Part shown: piece after piece, positions 1 to 12,189 of the stretch
Layout of the letters: each line of letters opens with the position of its first letter
Numbering within the stretch: the first letter of the stretch is position 1
Assembly (NCBI GenBank): GCA_014621425.1
Contig: JAANBB010000002.1
Span: 251,001-315,000 of the forward strand
Direction of reading: 5' to 3'
Source of the DNA: Cylindrodendrum hubeiense
Lineage: Eukaryota > Ascomycota > Sordariomycetes > Hypocreales > Nectriaceae
DNA length: 64,000 nucleotides
Made by a program: the position numbers and the translations under genes
The notes under the pieces: model-generated
What the model saw: only the letters and a program-made list of their open reading frames with translations
The model's database searches: none
What the model was told of the DNA's origin: nothing

Positions 1-771
1 GAAAATTAACTACGTGGGACCGCCTTGATCATGTGACGAGCTGATTGGCCCGCCAACGTGCGGCACTGGTCACTGGCGGGAAGCTAAGGTGCTGAGTGAA
101 CCAGATCTACCCTACAGTCTCTCGGATGAAGCAATTCACCATCAATTCGCTCCGTCCACACCCTGTTCCTCCAGTTTGATGGCCTCATCCTTTCTCTGCT
201 CCAGTGATTTAGTTGACACTGTAGATTTAAAACAGTGTTGTGTTAGTCAAGGCTCCGACTTGTCGATTTACACTCTTTGAACCGATTGAGAGAACTGGTC
301 GGACTTCAAACACTCCGTACCCAACCAACACATCGCAAATAAAGTGCAACACGACCATGATTAATACGCCGTAGAACCCCCCCAGTGTTTGAATCGTAGC
401 TTTACTTCCATCAATGACCACCCGCTGCCAAGTTGACTTCCGAGATACATTGCCAGATTTGTGTGATGATCCAGTATTGTGGCTTTCTCTCAACTAAGCG
501 ACATTCAACCAGTTAGCGAGGTTCATGTCCAATTAGATACCGCGTTATGAGGCGAACCTGAACCAAAACCTGACTCACCAGGTGCGCCGCTCTTCTAGCT
601 TGTTCTTTCCCCAGCTCAAGTTGCTCGACCCAAGGTTAACTTTTGATCAACCTGCATTAGCCCTAATCAATATCAGGGCTCTAAGTAGAATAAGGAGGGA
701 CAAGCCAGTCGAGTGAAAACCGCTAAAAAATCGTAGAACAACGGCCCAAGACCAGTGACCATGCAGCGACC
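1..771. other. intergenic, no supported gene
   Basis: Only short open frames occur here. None has a recognisable domain or convincing splice context. One minus-strand frame near 227-493 has a hydrophobic stretch, but I see no homology or gene structure to back it. Confidence 0.6.
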
Positions 772-1617
772 CTAGTCCTCCTCCTCCTCCTCCTCCTCGT
801 CAACGGCAAGACCAAGCTCGGCCGGCATGGCCTCAAGCCCAACACGGACGGGCAGCATCAAGGGCGCAGGAATAGCACTGCCCCGGGTCTGGGACATCAG
901 CTGCTGCGTCAAGCAGCGCAGGTGGTTCGCGATGTCGATTTGCACCTGCAGGTTGGTAACCTCCATCAATTGCGCACGCGCAGTGACATCGCTGGCCTCT
1001 CGGGCCGTGGCGGCGGCAGCGTCAGCGGCGGCATTGCGAGCGCGGGCAGACTTGTCTCCAAACTTGAGACGATGGAGGAGGCGGCGCGCAGGGGTGCGAA
1101 CAGCCTGCGTGGCTTAGGTTTAGCGAGTTAGCAGCGATACTAGATCAAAGAGGAATGTTAATCCTTACTGTGCAGTCATCATACTCAGCCTTGGTCCTGG
1201 GAAAGTCCCCAGCTAATATATATGCGAACAGATTGATCAAAACTGGCCGGTCAGCGCGGGTAAGCTAGATCATCCCTAGTTAGCAGCGTACCAGCAACAC
1301 GGAACGAGGAGACTTACTGGCTCACACGGCTTTCCGTTCTTCGAGCACCGGGAGCACTTAGGTGAGGCGGCTACATACAAGTCAACAAGCGAAACACTAG
1401 CGACACAGCAGCGCACTCACAACCAGCAACGGGAATGCAACAAGTTGGCGCCTCCACGAACCTGAATACGCCCTTGGAGCGGACCGTCTTCTCGGGGTAC
1501 CACGACGCGGCAGCGTCGAGACAGCGGCGGCAATACGAACTACACGACGGGAGGTTAGCAGCGACAACAAGACAGTGCAACGCGCCGCGGTGGCCGGGGG
1601 AAGACATACGGAGCCAT
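772..1617 (-). CDS. small cysteine-motif protein of unknown function (5 exons)
   Basis: I do not recognise the family. The spliced model is 1617..1610, 1539..1421, 1370..1318, 1264..1169 and 1104..772, giving 202 aa. The introns have good donors (GTATGT, GTGAGT, GTAAGT, GTAAGG) and TAG/CAG acceptors, and the frame holds across all four. The first exon is only 8 nt and starts in a strong ATG context (CACCGCCATGGC). The protein begins MAPSYCRRCLDAAASWYP, has a Cys pair (TCC) near residue 36, then CSRCSKNGKPC, a CxxCx6C zinc-knuckle-like motif. An Ala-rich helical stretch follows (DKSARARNAAADAAAA), then a leucine-rich helix and a run of seven Glu plus Asp at the C-terminus, encoded by a CTC/TCC triplet repeat at about 776-798. 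The motif resembles half of a Zn2Cys6 cluster, so nucleic-acid or protein binding is possible but unproven. The exact start is the least certain part. Confidence 0.6.
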
Positions 1618-2327
1618 GGCGGTGAGGAAAGGTGGCGGCGGCAGAAGAATTCACATGAAAAGGGATATACTGCTGCACATTAGTAGTGGCTCATCAGCGA
1701 TGTCAAGGGCGTCAGGTAAACGGGTAAGGGATACGTTAGAGAAGGGAGACATCAGAGAAGGGAGGCGTCAGGCGCCGGAAATCGGGGCCGGCTTAGGCGG
1801 GTCTACTACCAGCCTCGGCAAGTAATGTTGCAACCCCTCTATGCTGTCGGCGGACAGGAAGCTACTTAGCTGATGCCCACTAGCGAATACAGAGATGTAA
1901 TCCACAACAGTGGCGTATATATGGCAGTCGAGAATCCTGGGCAATAGACGAGGCAGAGATCAATGGAAGTCACCCATCACACCAAATATCCACCAGCTAC
2001 CTAGTGGCCTGTTTGCTCTCTTCACTTCCTACCGTACAAAGTGGCCTGACAAGAGAAGAAAGAGGAATTGCAGCGAAAGGTCGGTCGTGGTACATCAGTA
2101 ATAATAGGAGAGATGAGAGGCGAGGGAGCCTTGTATAGTTATTATGTGACTTCCAGTCTCAGGCTGGTAGCAGATTCATGGAACATGGCTCTTGTCGTAC
2201 CAAATGACATATTGTATTCTTGACTTTTCCTTTCCTTTCGTCAGTCCCGCTGACTGGGTGATATCCATGTTGGTTCTATCTTAGTTCTATAGTTCTATGT
2301 TTATTCTATGTTTATTCTATGTTGATT
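1618..2327. other. intergenic, no supported gene
   Basis: No coding frame with family features is visible. The right end runs into an 11-bp tandem repeat (2274-2347) at the 3' end of the transporter gene. Confidence 0.55.
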
Positions 2328-2347
2328 CTAACTTGATTCTATTTTGC
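2274..2347. repeat. 11-bp tandem repeat (TTCTATGTTTA-like)
   Basis: Five consecutive 11-bp units of the form TTCTATGTTTA, TTCTATGTTGA or TTCTAACTTGA lie at 2293-2347. They are preceded by one related 11-mer (2274-2284) and a shortened 8-bp unit. The array overlaps the last codons and the stop of the transporter gene, so its 3' end and 3' UTR were probably shaped by slippage. Confidence 0.75.
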
Positions 2348-3434
2348 TCTCTTCATCCGAAGCAACAGTCTTCCGTCGGCCACCTAGAATGCCTAATCCT
2401 AGTCCTGCCAGCTTTCCCTGATATTCACCTTCATCAGCATCCACCGAAGGCTCCGTGGCCATATACATCCACCAATAGTACACACCACAGAACAAGCTGC
2501 CTCCGAGGATGTTTCCACAAAGTGCAGGAATCATACCTTGACGTGGATAATTAGTGACATTCTCCTGCAAGATATACAGAATCACTTACCTTTCCAGATA
2601 TATAACCCAACAGTCAAGTTGGGAGTACCCAACCAGATCCCCAAAGGCATAAAAAACATGTTGGCCACGACGTGATCGAATCCCAATGCCACAAATGCAA
2701 AGATTGGCAACCACATGCCGATCACTTTCGAGCTCAAGTCTTTTGCTTGAGTGCCCAGAAAACACGCAAGGCAAACAAGCCAGTTGCATCCAATGGCGCG
2801 GATGAAAATTTGATGCATAGCAGGATCCAGCTGCTTCTTTGTAGTGAAGGCAATGACTTCCTGCCTATAGACATCGGAATCGAAAGTGCCTCCGTCTGTA
2901 GGTCAATGTATTAGCATGACCTCATTAACAGAATCTGTTGCAGCTGCTGAAACTCACATCCGATAATTATGGCCATGATAAAGAGAGAGCCCAGAAGATT
3001 TCCAAAAAAGCAAACGAACCAGTGCAGCAGCATCCTCCATATGGACAGTTGTCCGTTGAGAACAGCCACCATAGTGAACTGAACACAAGATTAGAAGCAA
3101 GTTTGACAGCAGGTTTACATTAATGACCCACCATATTGGTTGACGTAAATAGATCAGCGCCTGTTAACACTACCGTGACTAAACCCAGAGGGAAAACCGA
3201 AGCGCCAATGAGCTTGATAAGACCCGGTGCATTCTCCTGATACCAGGGTGCCGTCAAGGCTGTTAATGACACGGCGCACCCGAAGCTGAGGATGCAGCCA
3301 GCGGACACGGCAGACAAAAACATCTTATCTGGACGCAAGTTTCCTTTCTTGACGCCATCGCGGCAGATGAGCTCGACGGTTTCAGTCGGCGTGTACGCCC
3401 CCAAATTTGGAACATCAATGGTAGGACTGGCCAT
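2328..3434 (-). CDS. formate/nitrite transporter family protein (NitA-like)
   Basis: Plasma-membrane channel-type transporter of the FNT family, which moves formate or nitrite; in Aspergillus the homologue NitA imports nitrite. Exons are 3434..3132, 3078..2958, 2895..2590 and 2536..2328, giving 312 aa, the usual length for fungal NitA. The N-terminus has the family pattern [18 protein letters not shown] followed by [14 protein letters not shown] (TM1). Further hydrophobic segments include [17 protein letters not shown] (TM3 region), [37 protein letters not shown] and the conserved [13 protein letters not shown]. Introns have GTGGGT, GTGAGT and GTAAGT donors. An in-frame ATG at 3473 would add 13 residues (MSKQLSSPHSSDI), so the start is uncertain. 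The extreme C-terminus (ESKIESS) lies in the 11-bp tandem repeat. GATA sites upstream fit nitrogen control. Confidence 0.9.
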
Positions 3435-3701
3435 GATATCGGATGAATGGGGACTAGATAGCTGCTTGCTCATCGTATTTTGGCACTGCCTACGAATGCT
3501 GGATCTGGCTGGATCTTTGTTTCTTTTCAAGAGCAACACTAGCGCCCAACGCTCGGTGGTCACGGAGAGTTTAGCGGTCCCATACGGAGTAGACCCCGAA
3601 ATGTTTCCAACATGCCGAACATGTCGAGAAAAGACCGCACGGGGTCCACTTGCTAGTAGATCTAGTTTTTCGCAGCCAAACTGGGCGGCTTGCACCATCT
3701 A

Positions 3702-3719
3702 CGATAGCAATCCTTATCT
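3702..3719. promoter_or_regulatory. paired GATA sites (possible AreA sites)
   Basis: CGATAG on the plus strand (3702-3707) and AGATAA on the minus strand (3714-3719) both match the fungal HGATAR consensus. They lie about 270-285 bp upstream of the nitrite-type transporter start. AreA control of nitrite transport is known in Aspergillus. Use of these particular sites is inference, because short GATA motifs occur often by chance. Confidence 0.35.
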
Positions 3720-4455
3720 ATCCTCAGCGCCGAAGGTGAGTCACGCTTGTATTTCTTTCGTCTTAGTGTGGCACTTGTGATGGTGCGAGGTTGTAAGTCG
3801 ACGCCGCAAACCCCATAGCTACTGTACGGAGCACCACTGCTGCATTCCGAGATACCGCAGACTGATCAGGCCACATGGGAAGCACAGGATTCGGTGGGAG
3901 GCGCTGATAATGGCGTATATGGAGATGCCGGAAATGTGACAATCACTGATCAACCGTGTCCACTCATTGTGCAGCCAAATATGCTTAGACGGCGGCTCAA
4001 TCTAGTGGCTGGCCCACTTCCTAAACAAGGCCGTCTTGGCGTAGATCACCGATGTCGCTGTTAGCCTCCCATTTTAGCTTGAAGCGACCCCGGCCTGTCG
4101 CCGAGATCCCGCTCACAGTCTCCTCTCCGCGTGGATCAAAACTTCGGCAATTATGCTTAAAAATGTAAACAGATAAGCATTGATGGGGCCCTGATTGCCG
4201 AGACAGCGGGGATCCGGAAAACCAGGCATACTATCCCTTTTAAACCATATTTTTGCCACCACAAGCAAGCTCAGTATCCGCGTTTCCATGTCAAAATTCT
4301 AGCGGTGCAGGAACAGGTGTCAACTTTGCGGCTAAGCAGATTATGAACTCTATTGTTGGCGAGTCTAGGTTGGCGGGGCCAGTTGTATCACGCGGTGTGA
4401 GCCTCAACGTCGGCTCTAGCGAGACGGGGAACGCACCTTTTTAGCCCAACACAAC

Positions 4456-4475
4456 CACACACACACACACACACA
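4456..4475. repeat. (CA)10 microsatellite
   Basis: Ten uninterrupted CA dinucleotides in non-coding DNA. Confidence 0.9.
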
Positions 4476-5567
4476 ATCCGTTATTTAGGGCTGACTAGAT
4501 GAATGGCTTGTGTAGACTAGCAGATAGACTGATCTGAGATGGAAATTACTCAGCAGCCAAAGTAGCTTATGACCCGTAAGAGCATGCATATGATCACACG
4601 GTTATTCGGCACAGGGGATTACAGAATGATTGGCAGAAAGACCTGAAATACTTGCTGGACCTACTGTTGGTCCAGTGACTAAAATAGTCAAAGAAACTTG
4701 TAGACACTGAAAGTTGATGCTCTTTGTGAGAGGATTGAAGGCCCCGCCTCCTTTGGGCAGCGGTCTGCTACACCGATGCTCGTAAATTTCCCCGACTCTA
4801 CTCCCTAAACTCATCGCACTAGCACGTACTTCTATAGGAATGTAATGCGGTATATCCCAAATATCCAGTATACTTCTTTAACTGAGGTCATTAGCTTATT
4901 ATGTGATGTGCTGGTGGGTGTAGTTGGTTTCACCGGTGAGCTTTCGTGCCCATCTCAGTGCTAAGGTCGTCATGAGTAAATCCCTCTTAGTATGCCTACC
5001 CTGGAGCTACTGCGTCATGATGGATTCTGCAGTCGGCAGCTGGAACCACAACGCAACAACTCGTATATTCATCACCTGCTCAAAATAAAAACGCATATTG
5101 AACGGAGTAAGTTAGCTAAAGGTCTTGATCATTCAAAATTCAACATTTGCCTGCAGAAGTTCGGTTAGTCAACTCCGCCGTCGTGGGTACAACGCAAAAT
5201 TTGGGAAGACATCCATCTGCTGAAGTAGTTATAGAGTAATTGCAACTAAACTAGACTTGGAATGATATATAATAAAGAAAGTCTAGTTGCAGGCAACGGA
5301 CGAATCCTTCTTATCCAAGCGTGTGTTTGTCCACTGGAGCTTCACGCAATTCAGGGCTTCATTGATTTGGAAATTTGTAATTTATTTATTTGGATGTTTC
5401 TGTCATTGAGGAGATGAGTCAGAAAAACTGCTCCTCGCTCTTCAGATGAAACAGTGGGCATGGTAGTGGTGGTGATATCGAAGATATTATCGATCGTCTA
5501 TTCTGCCTCTACCTCATGCTCACTAATAACCGCACTTAAGCCACTGGACACACAGGTGGGATTAGTA

Positions 5568-5993
5568 TCAGATAGATGGGGTATACTGGGCAGAGAGTGA
5601 GAGCGTACAGAAGATAAACTCTCCATTAGAGTTGCTAATGCGCTCAGCGAGGTTGAGGTCTCGCTCAATGCCCTCACCGTCAACGTTGTGAAGGGTGGCG
5701 CGGAGGATAGGAGAGTTGTCGTCGCCCTCGAGGCTAAATGAGATGTCCTCACTGGACTCAGAGAAGTCTGGCGGAGGTTTGATGTGTTAGAATGCGGGAT
5801 AAACAGGGGGCTGGATGGTAAGAAAGGGGGTCGCACTTTCACCGCCCCATTGGAAGGAGCCGTTGTCATTCCCGATGTAATAATTCAGGTCGAATGTGGC
5901 ATCGACCATGTCGCCGTCCCCGTTGCCGAGCTTGGCCACGAGGATGTGACCGTCCTCGAGGCTGATGTCTTCGGCGCTGTGGTGGAATGACAT
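5568..5993 (-). CDS. cyanovirin-N homologue (CVNH) lectin-like protein
   Basis: A stand-alone CVNH domain, a mannose-type glycan-binding fold made of two tandem half-repeats. Exons are 5993..5843 and 5767..5568, giving 116 aa. Repeat 1 contains MSFHHSAEDISLEDGHILVA, DLNYYIGNDNG and SFQWGG. Repeat 2 contains DFSESSEDISF, LRATLHNVDGEG, RDLNLAERISNSNGEF. The DLN..IGNDNG and DLN..ISNSNG motifs are the family signature. The intron (GTGAAA donor, CCAG acceptor) falls between the repeats. There is no signal peptide, as is usual for fungal CVNH proteins. CVNH proteins normally end soon after the second NGEF; here about 15 extra residues (to AQYTPSI) follow, so a short terminal intron or read-through tail is possible. 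The ATG at 5993 begins exactly where other family members do. Confidence 0.88.
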
Positions 5994-8808
5994 GTTGATA
6001 TGTAGTATGTTTCTTGTGGTAGGAATGAAAGAGTTAAAATTGGCTAGCTGGAGGAGATACTGAAACTCGAGGGACACCCGGTTTATATCATTGTGCTGCA
6101 ACTCCTCGATCATTCGAGCAAGTCCGTTGGTTGTATTGATGCCAATATCGCGCAGTCTACCCCTCATGATGACTTCACATCTGCATGTCAGCGGAAGCCA
6201 AGGCCGAGCAAAGCCACTGCCAAGTCAGCACCGGGCCGTGTACTTCGTTCCCCCGCCTCTCAAGTTGCCGTGACAGTTGCGTTTGCTCTCATGTTTGGAA
6301 CGTCGGCGCGGGCCGCTTAAAATAATCCTGCCTTGGCGCATGGATACGACATGACAACTGGTCTTGGCGCTCGGCCTGCGTGCGCCGCCAAGCGAGACTG
6401 CCGCATCCAACCTGACCCCTAAAAATGGAATACTCACTCCTGATGATGCAGCACGTAATATGGCATGGCCATTGAATGGGACAGATTCGAGGCAGCCAAG
6501 GTCAAATAAGACAACTTGAGATTAGCTCTTCGAGATGCCACATATTAGATCGCAGCACGGGGGGCATTACACTCAGCTGCCAAGATTGGCCAAGTAGCCA
6601 AGAAGAGGGGACTGCGAGGTGAGTCCCACTCTGCCAGACGTGGTACCTGTTATTACCCTGAGTCCAAGAATTATCCCCACATCTAGCAGCATCCATGTTC
6701 ATGTTGATAACACGTCTTCTCAACTTCTGCTCACCGTACAAGCTTACCGTAGGAGTAAAGCTAGCATCATTGGTGCTTTCGTAAGAGTTACACCTTTAAG
6801 GGTCCATATACAGTGGGCCTCACAACGGCCGGTTAATTCCGCAACCCCGCATCTTCAACCGCTCTTAACACCAATTACGTATGGGATGCCTCCCATTACA
6901 TCAAGACCATGGCATAGCCCTCGTCATACGAATTAAGATTGAGTATATTTATCCTCCTGGTGTCTCCCTCAAGAAGTGGCCTGCCGAGCTCATGTTATCC
7001 CTCCGGCTGTGCACGGCGTCGTTCAACGATGAGCTGTGCAGCGAAACGGATGGGATCCACGGCGGGGGGCTGGTCGCGAACCCGTAAGCTTGATATTAAT
7101 TAACACAACAAAGCTACAAGTCGGCTGCATATGACCCCACTTGGTCCTTCTTACCTGATACAAATGGCAAGCTTTTAGATACCTCTCATGTGGGTATTTG
7201 GCGTCATAGGAACGATTACCAGGGAGCTTTGGCGATTCTCAAGGCTTGTGCCTTCAATCGGCAGGTCATGTTTGCTCATTGGGGTATGTTCATACATATG
7301 ACACCCAGCAGCTTTGGCCAGAATGAAGTTGCAGTAGGAGCGGCTGGGAGCGGAAGCCAAAAGCCGACGCAATGCCAAGTTTTTAGACAACATCGATTCA
7401 CATTGTGACACCATTGTCGCCTTGGCTCATTCGATAACCACAACGACTACTGGAAGTTGAGAAATGACCACGGGGAAGTTAACACTTCCAGTTAAACAGT
7501 AGAAAAGATTTAAGGGCTCGGCTATGCCGTATTGATTCGCTACAAATTCCTGACATATGATCGTGGTACACTGAGCCCTTTTTAATGATAGTGCAACTTT
7601 AATTATTCGAGTCTCATCCTGTAGGCTGATACAGCGAGCCTAAAACGGCAATATGCGATGTTCTAATTAACAGCACCAGGTTTATGGCCCTATGACAGCA
7701 GGTTTACCCAACAGTTAGGTTTGAACACTTTCGAGCGACACTCCTATTGTCGGTGATGGCTTTGATGGAGTTGTTGCTGTCATTGGATCTATCTTTCAGA
7801 TACATAAGTCGCATCTTAACTGAAGAGGACAATGGCGACCAGCTGACCAGTTAAGCTGTATCTCTAGATGAATCCTAATCGGTTGAGAAATTAATGATAC
7901 TGGTTCTTGGCGATTATTAGCATCTGACAGACGAGGCAAGATAAAGGCCGCCGCTTGACCCAACCACCAGCCATATGAGCAAAGTACGCTATAAGCCTCT
8001 AATACCAACAGCCGTTATGGACGTTTATACCCATTACCGGCAGCAGGAAACTCATGTTAAAGAAACGCATGAAACCTGTCTCGTCTTGGACCGATGAGCA
8101 AGGGACAATCCGGGGTGTAGCATTTCGTCCGCTCGACGATTAAGACACCTTCACCGTCACATTCCAAGGACTACCATCTGTGTACATGGGATCCCGAAGG
8201 CTATAGTGATCTACGCTGATCGTAGATCTCCATCCCTTCCGGTGCAGAGGATCACACACAAATAACAGACGATCAGCCCAACAGGGCCGATAGAGCCAAA
8301 GGAAACTTCCCGCACCCGCACCCGCCGCCGTAGCCTTCAGCTATATCACTGCCCCCTAACCCTCATTCAGGAAAATCTAAACAGCCTCCATCATCATATC
8401 CCCGTCGCTAGATGTGACCCTTGTCCCTACTATGCCAGCAACGCCACGGCGCTAGGAGATTTGCTGCTTATGAGTAATACCCGTTACGCCACCGGATGTA
8501 AGTCTCGCAAGAACACCGGGGAGCACATGCAGCCACCACTACTGTATTAGTGCTGAGAGTCAATGTATCCTGTTTAGTACTAGAGCTCTGGTGAAGCTGA
8601 TTCCACATATAGGAGCATTGGCTTGGGTACGCCTGGCTGGAGATGACATAGGTAACGTCCACATACACACTAGGCACCGAGTTCCTCGCGAATAAGAATC
8701 ATTTGTATCATAATTCAGAATGTGTACAAAGCGCTATCATATCAAACAGATACAAGTTGGAGGTGAGCCCCTCCGCATCTCGCCATCATCCTCCACATCC
8801 AGTCACGC
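5994..8808. other. 2.8-kb region without a supported gene
   Basis: I see only short frames in all six directions. Two plus-strand frames near 6955-7085 and 7113-7408 could be joined by a GTAAGC/AAAG intron, but the joined peptide shows no motif I recognise, so I do not call a gene. No terminal repeats or transposase fragments are evident. Confidence 0.5.
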
Positions 8809-9795
8809 TTAAACAACCTTCGCCCAGGCGATGAGCGCGGAGAGGCGGGCACCCGACTCATAAAACAGGTACGTCTCTTCCTCGAATGTGACAATGTCTG
8901 GCGACGCGACACGCCCGACATCGTCACCAACGCCGCTGGCCTTGTGGAGCAGGATGGGCACCTCGCCGACCTCGCGGAGGCTGCTGTCAATAGTCCGGGC
9001 GTAGGTTTTGCCGCTGGAAGCGTGGTAGACGACATAGAGCTGGTCATTCCACTCCCAAAGGTTGGCGCCCGAGACATTCGCTCCCTCCTCGGGACCAGGC
9101 GCGACGACGTAGTCAGGGTCCACGACCCAGTCGCGTCCGTTGTGGGATTCGGCCAGGCGTATGCGGCGCACATTGTCGAGCTCGTTGCCCATGTAGAACA
9201 TGGCGTATTTGTATTCGGAGGGATCGGGGTGAAAGAAGACGCGTGCGTAGCTCGACTCGGTGACGTTAGGCCCTCCCATGCTGTTCCGTACTGCGATGCC
9301 GCCGTAGTCGAATGTCACACCATCGTCGGTCTCTGCCCAGCGTGTTACAGAGTTGGAGCCGTGGAAGTAAACGAACAAGCGGCCGGCGTCGGGGTTCCAA
9401 AATGCCATGGCGCTGGATACATGGGGCACCGAGTAGTGTCCCGCCCACACATTGCTGATGACGGGATTGCTGGCGTATTCGGTCCAGGGGCCCTCGAGGC
9501 TGTCGGAGTACATGAGCGAGACACCGCCGGGGTTGTCGTGCGGTGCGTAGTAGAGGTACCATTCTCCGAGTGGCTCGTCCAGGTAATAGCCGGCGTGGAA
9601 TACGCTGGGGAAGATGAACTCGCCTGTCGGGTTGTATTTGAGCGCGCTCGGTTCCGTTATTATGCCCTGGTAGGTGAACTGTGGCCAGCCATCCGGTTGC
9701 GGTGCTACCTGGGCGCTGACAAGTGTTGCTACAAGCATGCTGACAAGCAGGCGGAGGGTACCTGATGCCTTCGTTCTGGTCTTCATGGTGTACAT
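8809..9795 (-). CDS. secreted GH43-like five-bladed beta-propeller protein
   Basis: A single-exon, 328-aa secreted protein with the five-bladed beta-propeller look of glycoside hydrolase families 43/32/117. It probably acts outside the cell on plant or microbial polysaccharide. An N-terminal signal peptide is clear (LRLLVSMLVATLVSA, cleavage before QVAPQ). Blade-type repeats include WYLYYAPHDNPGGVSLMYSD, GPWTEY, RLFVYFHGSN, KYAMFYMG, RIRLAESHNGRDW, DQLYVVYHASSGKTYAR and SPDIVTFEEETYLFYESG. N-glycosylation sequons occur at NVT and NVS. The start may be the ATG at 9795 or the one at 9786. The catalytic Asp/Asp/Glu set of GH43 cannot be assigned with confidence, so substrate is unknown. It is isolated by long gene-free flanks on both sides, with no obvious co-regulated partner. 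Confidence 0.8.
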   Translation of the reverse strand: MYTMKTRTKASGTLRLLVSMLVATLVSAQVAPQPDGWPQFTYQGIITEPSALKYNPTGEFIFPSVFHAGYYLDEPLGEWYLYYAPHDNPGGVSLMYSDSLEGPWTEYASNPVISNVWAGHYSVPHVSSAMAFWNPDAGRLFVYFHGSNSVTRWAETDDGVTFDYGGIAVRNSMGGPNVTESSYARVFFHPDPSEYKYAMFYMGNELDNVRRIRLAESHNGRDWVVDPDYVVAPGPEEGANVSGANLWEWNDQLYVVYHASSGKTYARTIDSSLREVGEVPILLHKASGVGDDVGRVASPDIVTFEEETYLFYESGARLSALIAWAKVV

Positions 9796-12189
9796 GATCC
9801 TGTCGAGTCCGATGAGCTCAAAGACATCAAGGGGCTTGCAAGACTTGGAGTTTATTTGCTATGAGAGCGCGTGACAGCAGACCCTGGGGTATTTTTAAGG
9901 TCGCCGTCATGGCCTCTTCAGTCCTTTATACTCCTAATTATCTGCGTCAGATCTCGGGGTCATTTCGGGCATGTACCGATACTCCCCGGGATTCGCTGGC
10001 AGTGCTGAGAGAGAATCATGGTGTCTCAGAAAGTGACACGTGTGTGTGGGTCACATATCTCTGTCCGTTCCGCAAGGTTGTACGGAATGGATGTTTAATG
10101 GCCCCGGGACTTGAAGTGTGTAGTAGTCAATGCGAAGGCTGGCGCATGAAGTTTGCGAAAGCCCGAGGGCAAAGGGAGTAAAATGCACCGTTTTGCTTTG
10201 GGCAAGCCATAACGGCTTGGAAATTGACGATAGCGAGTTGCGCCCTGTCGCTCAGTGCATCCGGCGCCTAAAACCCGGTCTCATCAACTGAGTAATTAGG
10301 GCATTATAGGGGGTGGCGTCTGCAAGGGGCCAAAAAGCAATATTCTATGCACTATGACATGATTGACGGTGACGCGACAGACGGAGATAGGCTGTGCGAG
10401 GGGCTCTGAAGGGACGTAACCTGGATCTCGGGTGTCCATAAACCTCCGCAAAAAGCAGTTACGTAGTAGGTCTGGCCTCGGCATGATCGATTCAATTAAC
10501 TAGTGCTTTATGCTTATTCCCATTCGCACATCTTAATGCTTGCTGGAGTTTCTCAAGGACCCTGAAGCTGGTGGGGACGAGATACGAAGGGAACATACCT
10601 CGCTGCGGGTCCAGACCTCAGAGGATGCTAGGTCAGCCTGGGCTGACGTTTTGCAGCCCCTTCTACATATCTGACGGAGCCATATTTGGCTACACATTTC
10701 CATTGTTACATCCCTTTACGCGGGCAGGTCATGCATAAAGGCCAACCTGCCGACCCCCACCCCTGTCAGGACAACACATGCCACGATCTGCACTCACTCA
10801 ACTGCGCCTACCACCCTTGTCAGAGATCAACTCGCTTAATTCCGGGGACCGAGAGTCCCCGCTACGAGGCCCAACAGAATCCACGGTCAAGGCAGCGACG
10901 GAGAATTCGCTCAATGACAGTTGGTCTGCCACGTCTCGCGGGGAAGCCCGGCAAATATCCCTGCCCCGCAAGTCAGCTGCGTCGCCCAGTGTTGGTCATG
11001 GGGCGGCCTCATCAGCTGGGTGCTTAAACAAGTAGTGATGGGAATCTCTAGAAATCAGGATTCCAAAAGTCCTACTATAGCCCCACTTACAGCACCACCC
11101 AAGCTGATGATCTTCAGGCTAATCTGAGCGATCACTCAGGTTAGAGCAGTAAGAGCTTAGCTCTAGAAACAGAAAACAATGCTTGAGTTCTGTCTTGAAG
11201 TTATGACGTATTAGACAAACAACACTCACAAGTGGACTGTTATTTCCACGTGTTTCACTTGCTCAAATAATTGTTGTCTCCGCCAAAAGAAACGATGCAC
11301 TAACCTACAATGAAGTGCTGGTCTCAACTAGAAGAGTTAGGATGTTTCCCATGGCCGTGGAAAACACGTTTTTGGCGGAGTCTGTAGATCCCGCTCTAAA
11401 TAGAGTCCGTTTCACATGTGTCGGCTTCGTCTTATGCCAGTGGAGAATCAGGTCGCCCGCTGGAGAGATTAGCGACAGAGTTATGAGCAGGAAGCTGTTA
11501 AATGTTTCTGAAAACCCAAACGTGACGCAAATGTAGTTTTCGCCAGCGGACTTCTGATCTCATTCAATTCCGCGGAATTGATTTCAGTGCTATAGTCAAC
11601 ATACCCACACAGAGTTGGATCTAGAGATACCACCACTCAGTCACCAGGCTCACCGGCTCCCCATCGGTTGTCTTTAAAGTCGGTACTCCATAGAAAATTA
11701 GGACAACCCTGTATTCGGAATTCCAGAAACGCAATAAGTTTCGCTTCATTCCTGGCAGTATACTCCATCGCTGAATCAGATGGCTCAGAATTTAGCACTA
11801 GTGTTATCAGAGACTTCAGATCTTCCATTGAGACATTGCCAGCCAGCTGCTTTTAGATAGCGCCACTTCCCTTTACGCCAAGATTACTGGGACAGCCATG
11901 TAACAAGCTCACTGACGTCGTACGCGGGGACCCACACGTAGGGCTGATTTAATGAGGCTAGTGCTCTTCCTATCACATTGTTTACGCCGTTAAGCCTTCA
12001 CACCTCGTGGGAGCTTGGACACTTTCCCGAACTTTGCTCACGATCAGGGGCTTGGGTTCCCGCAGCGGCAACTAACCATATCTCGGGAGACATGTGGGGA
12101 TATGCATGACATGCGATTTAGGCTCTTTCATTCCCACAACTGAGATACCGCAGAGCCATGAGAAACATGGACTATTGGTACCAGGGTAT
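9796..12189. other. 2.4-kb region without a supported gene
   Basis: Six-frame reading shows only short, compositionally ordinary frames (longest about 113 codons near 10686-11027) with no domain signature or convincing intron set. It separates the GH43-like gene from the catabolic block. Confidence 0.5.

Larger units (their letters stand above)
3435..5567. other. long intergenic region, no supported gene
   Basis: About 2.1 kb. The right side is the 5' region of the FNT gene, including GATA motifs. The rest has only short frames, a (CA)10 microsatellite and AT-rich stretches, with no domain-bearing ORF or spliced model. Confidence 0.55.

Noticed and set aside
6955..7408. Two plus-strand frames joinable by a GTAAGC/AAAG intron
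   Set aside because: The joined peptide has no recognisable motif and adjoining sequence gives no further exons; probably chance.
8944..9765. 273-codon plus-strand frame
   Set aside because: It is the antisense shadow of the secreted GH43-like gene.
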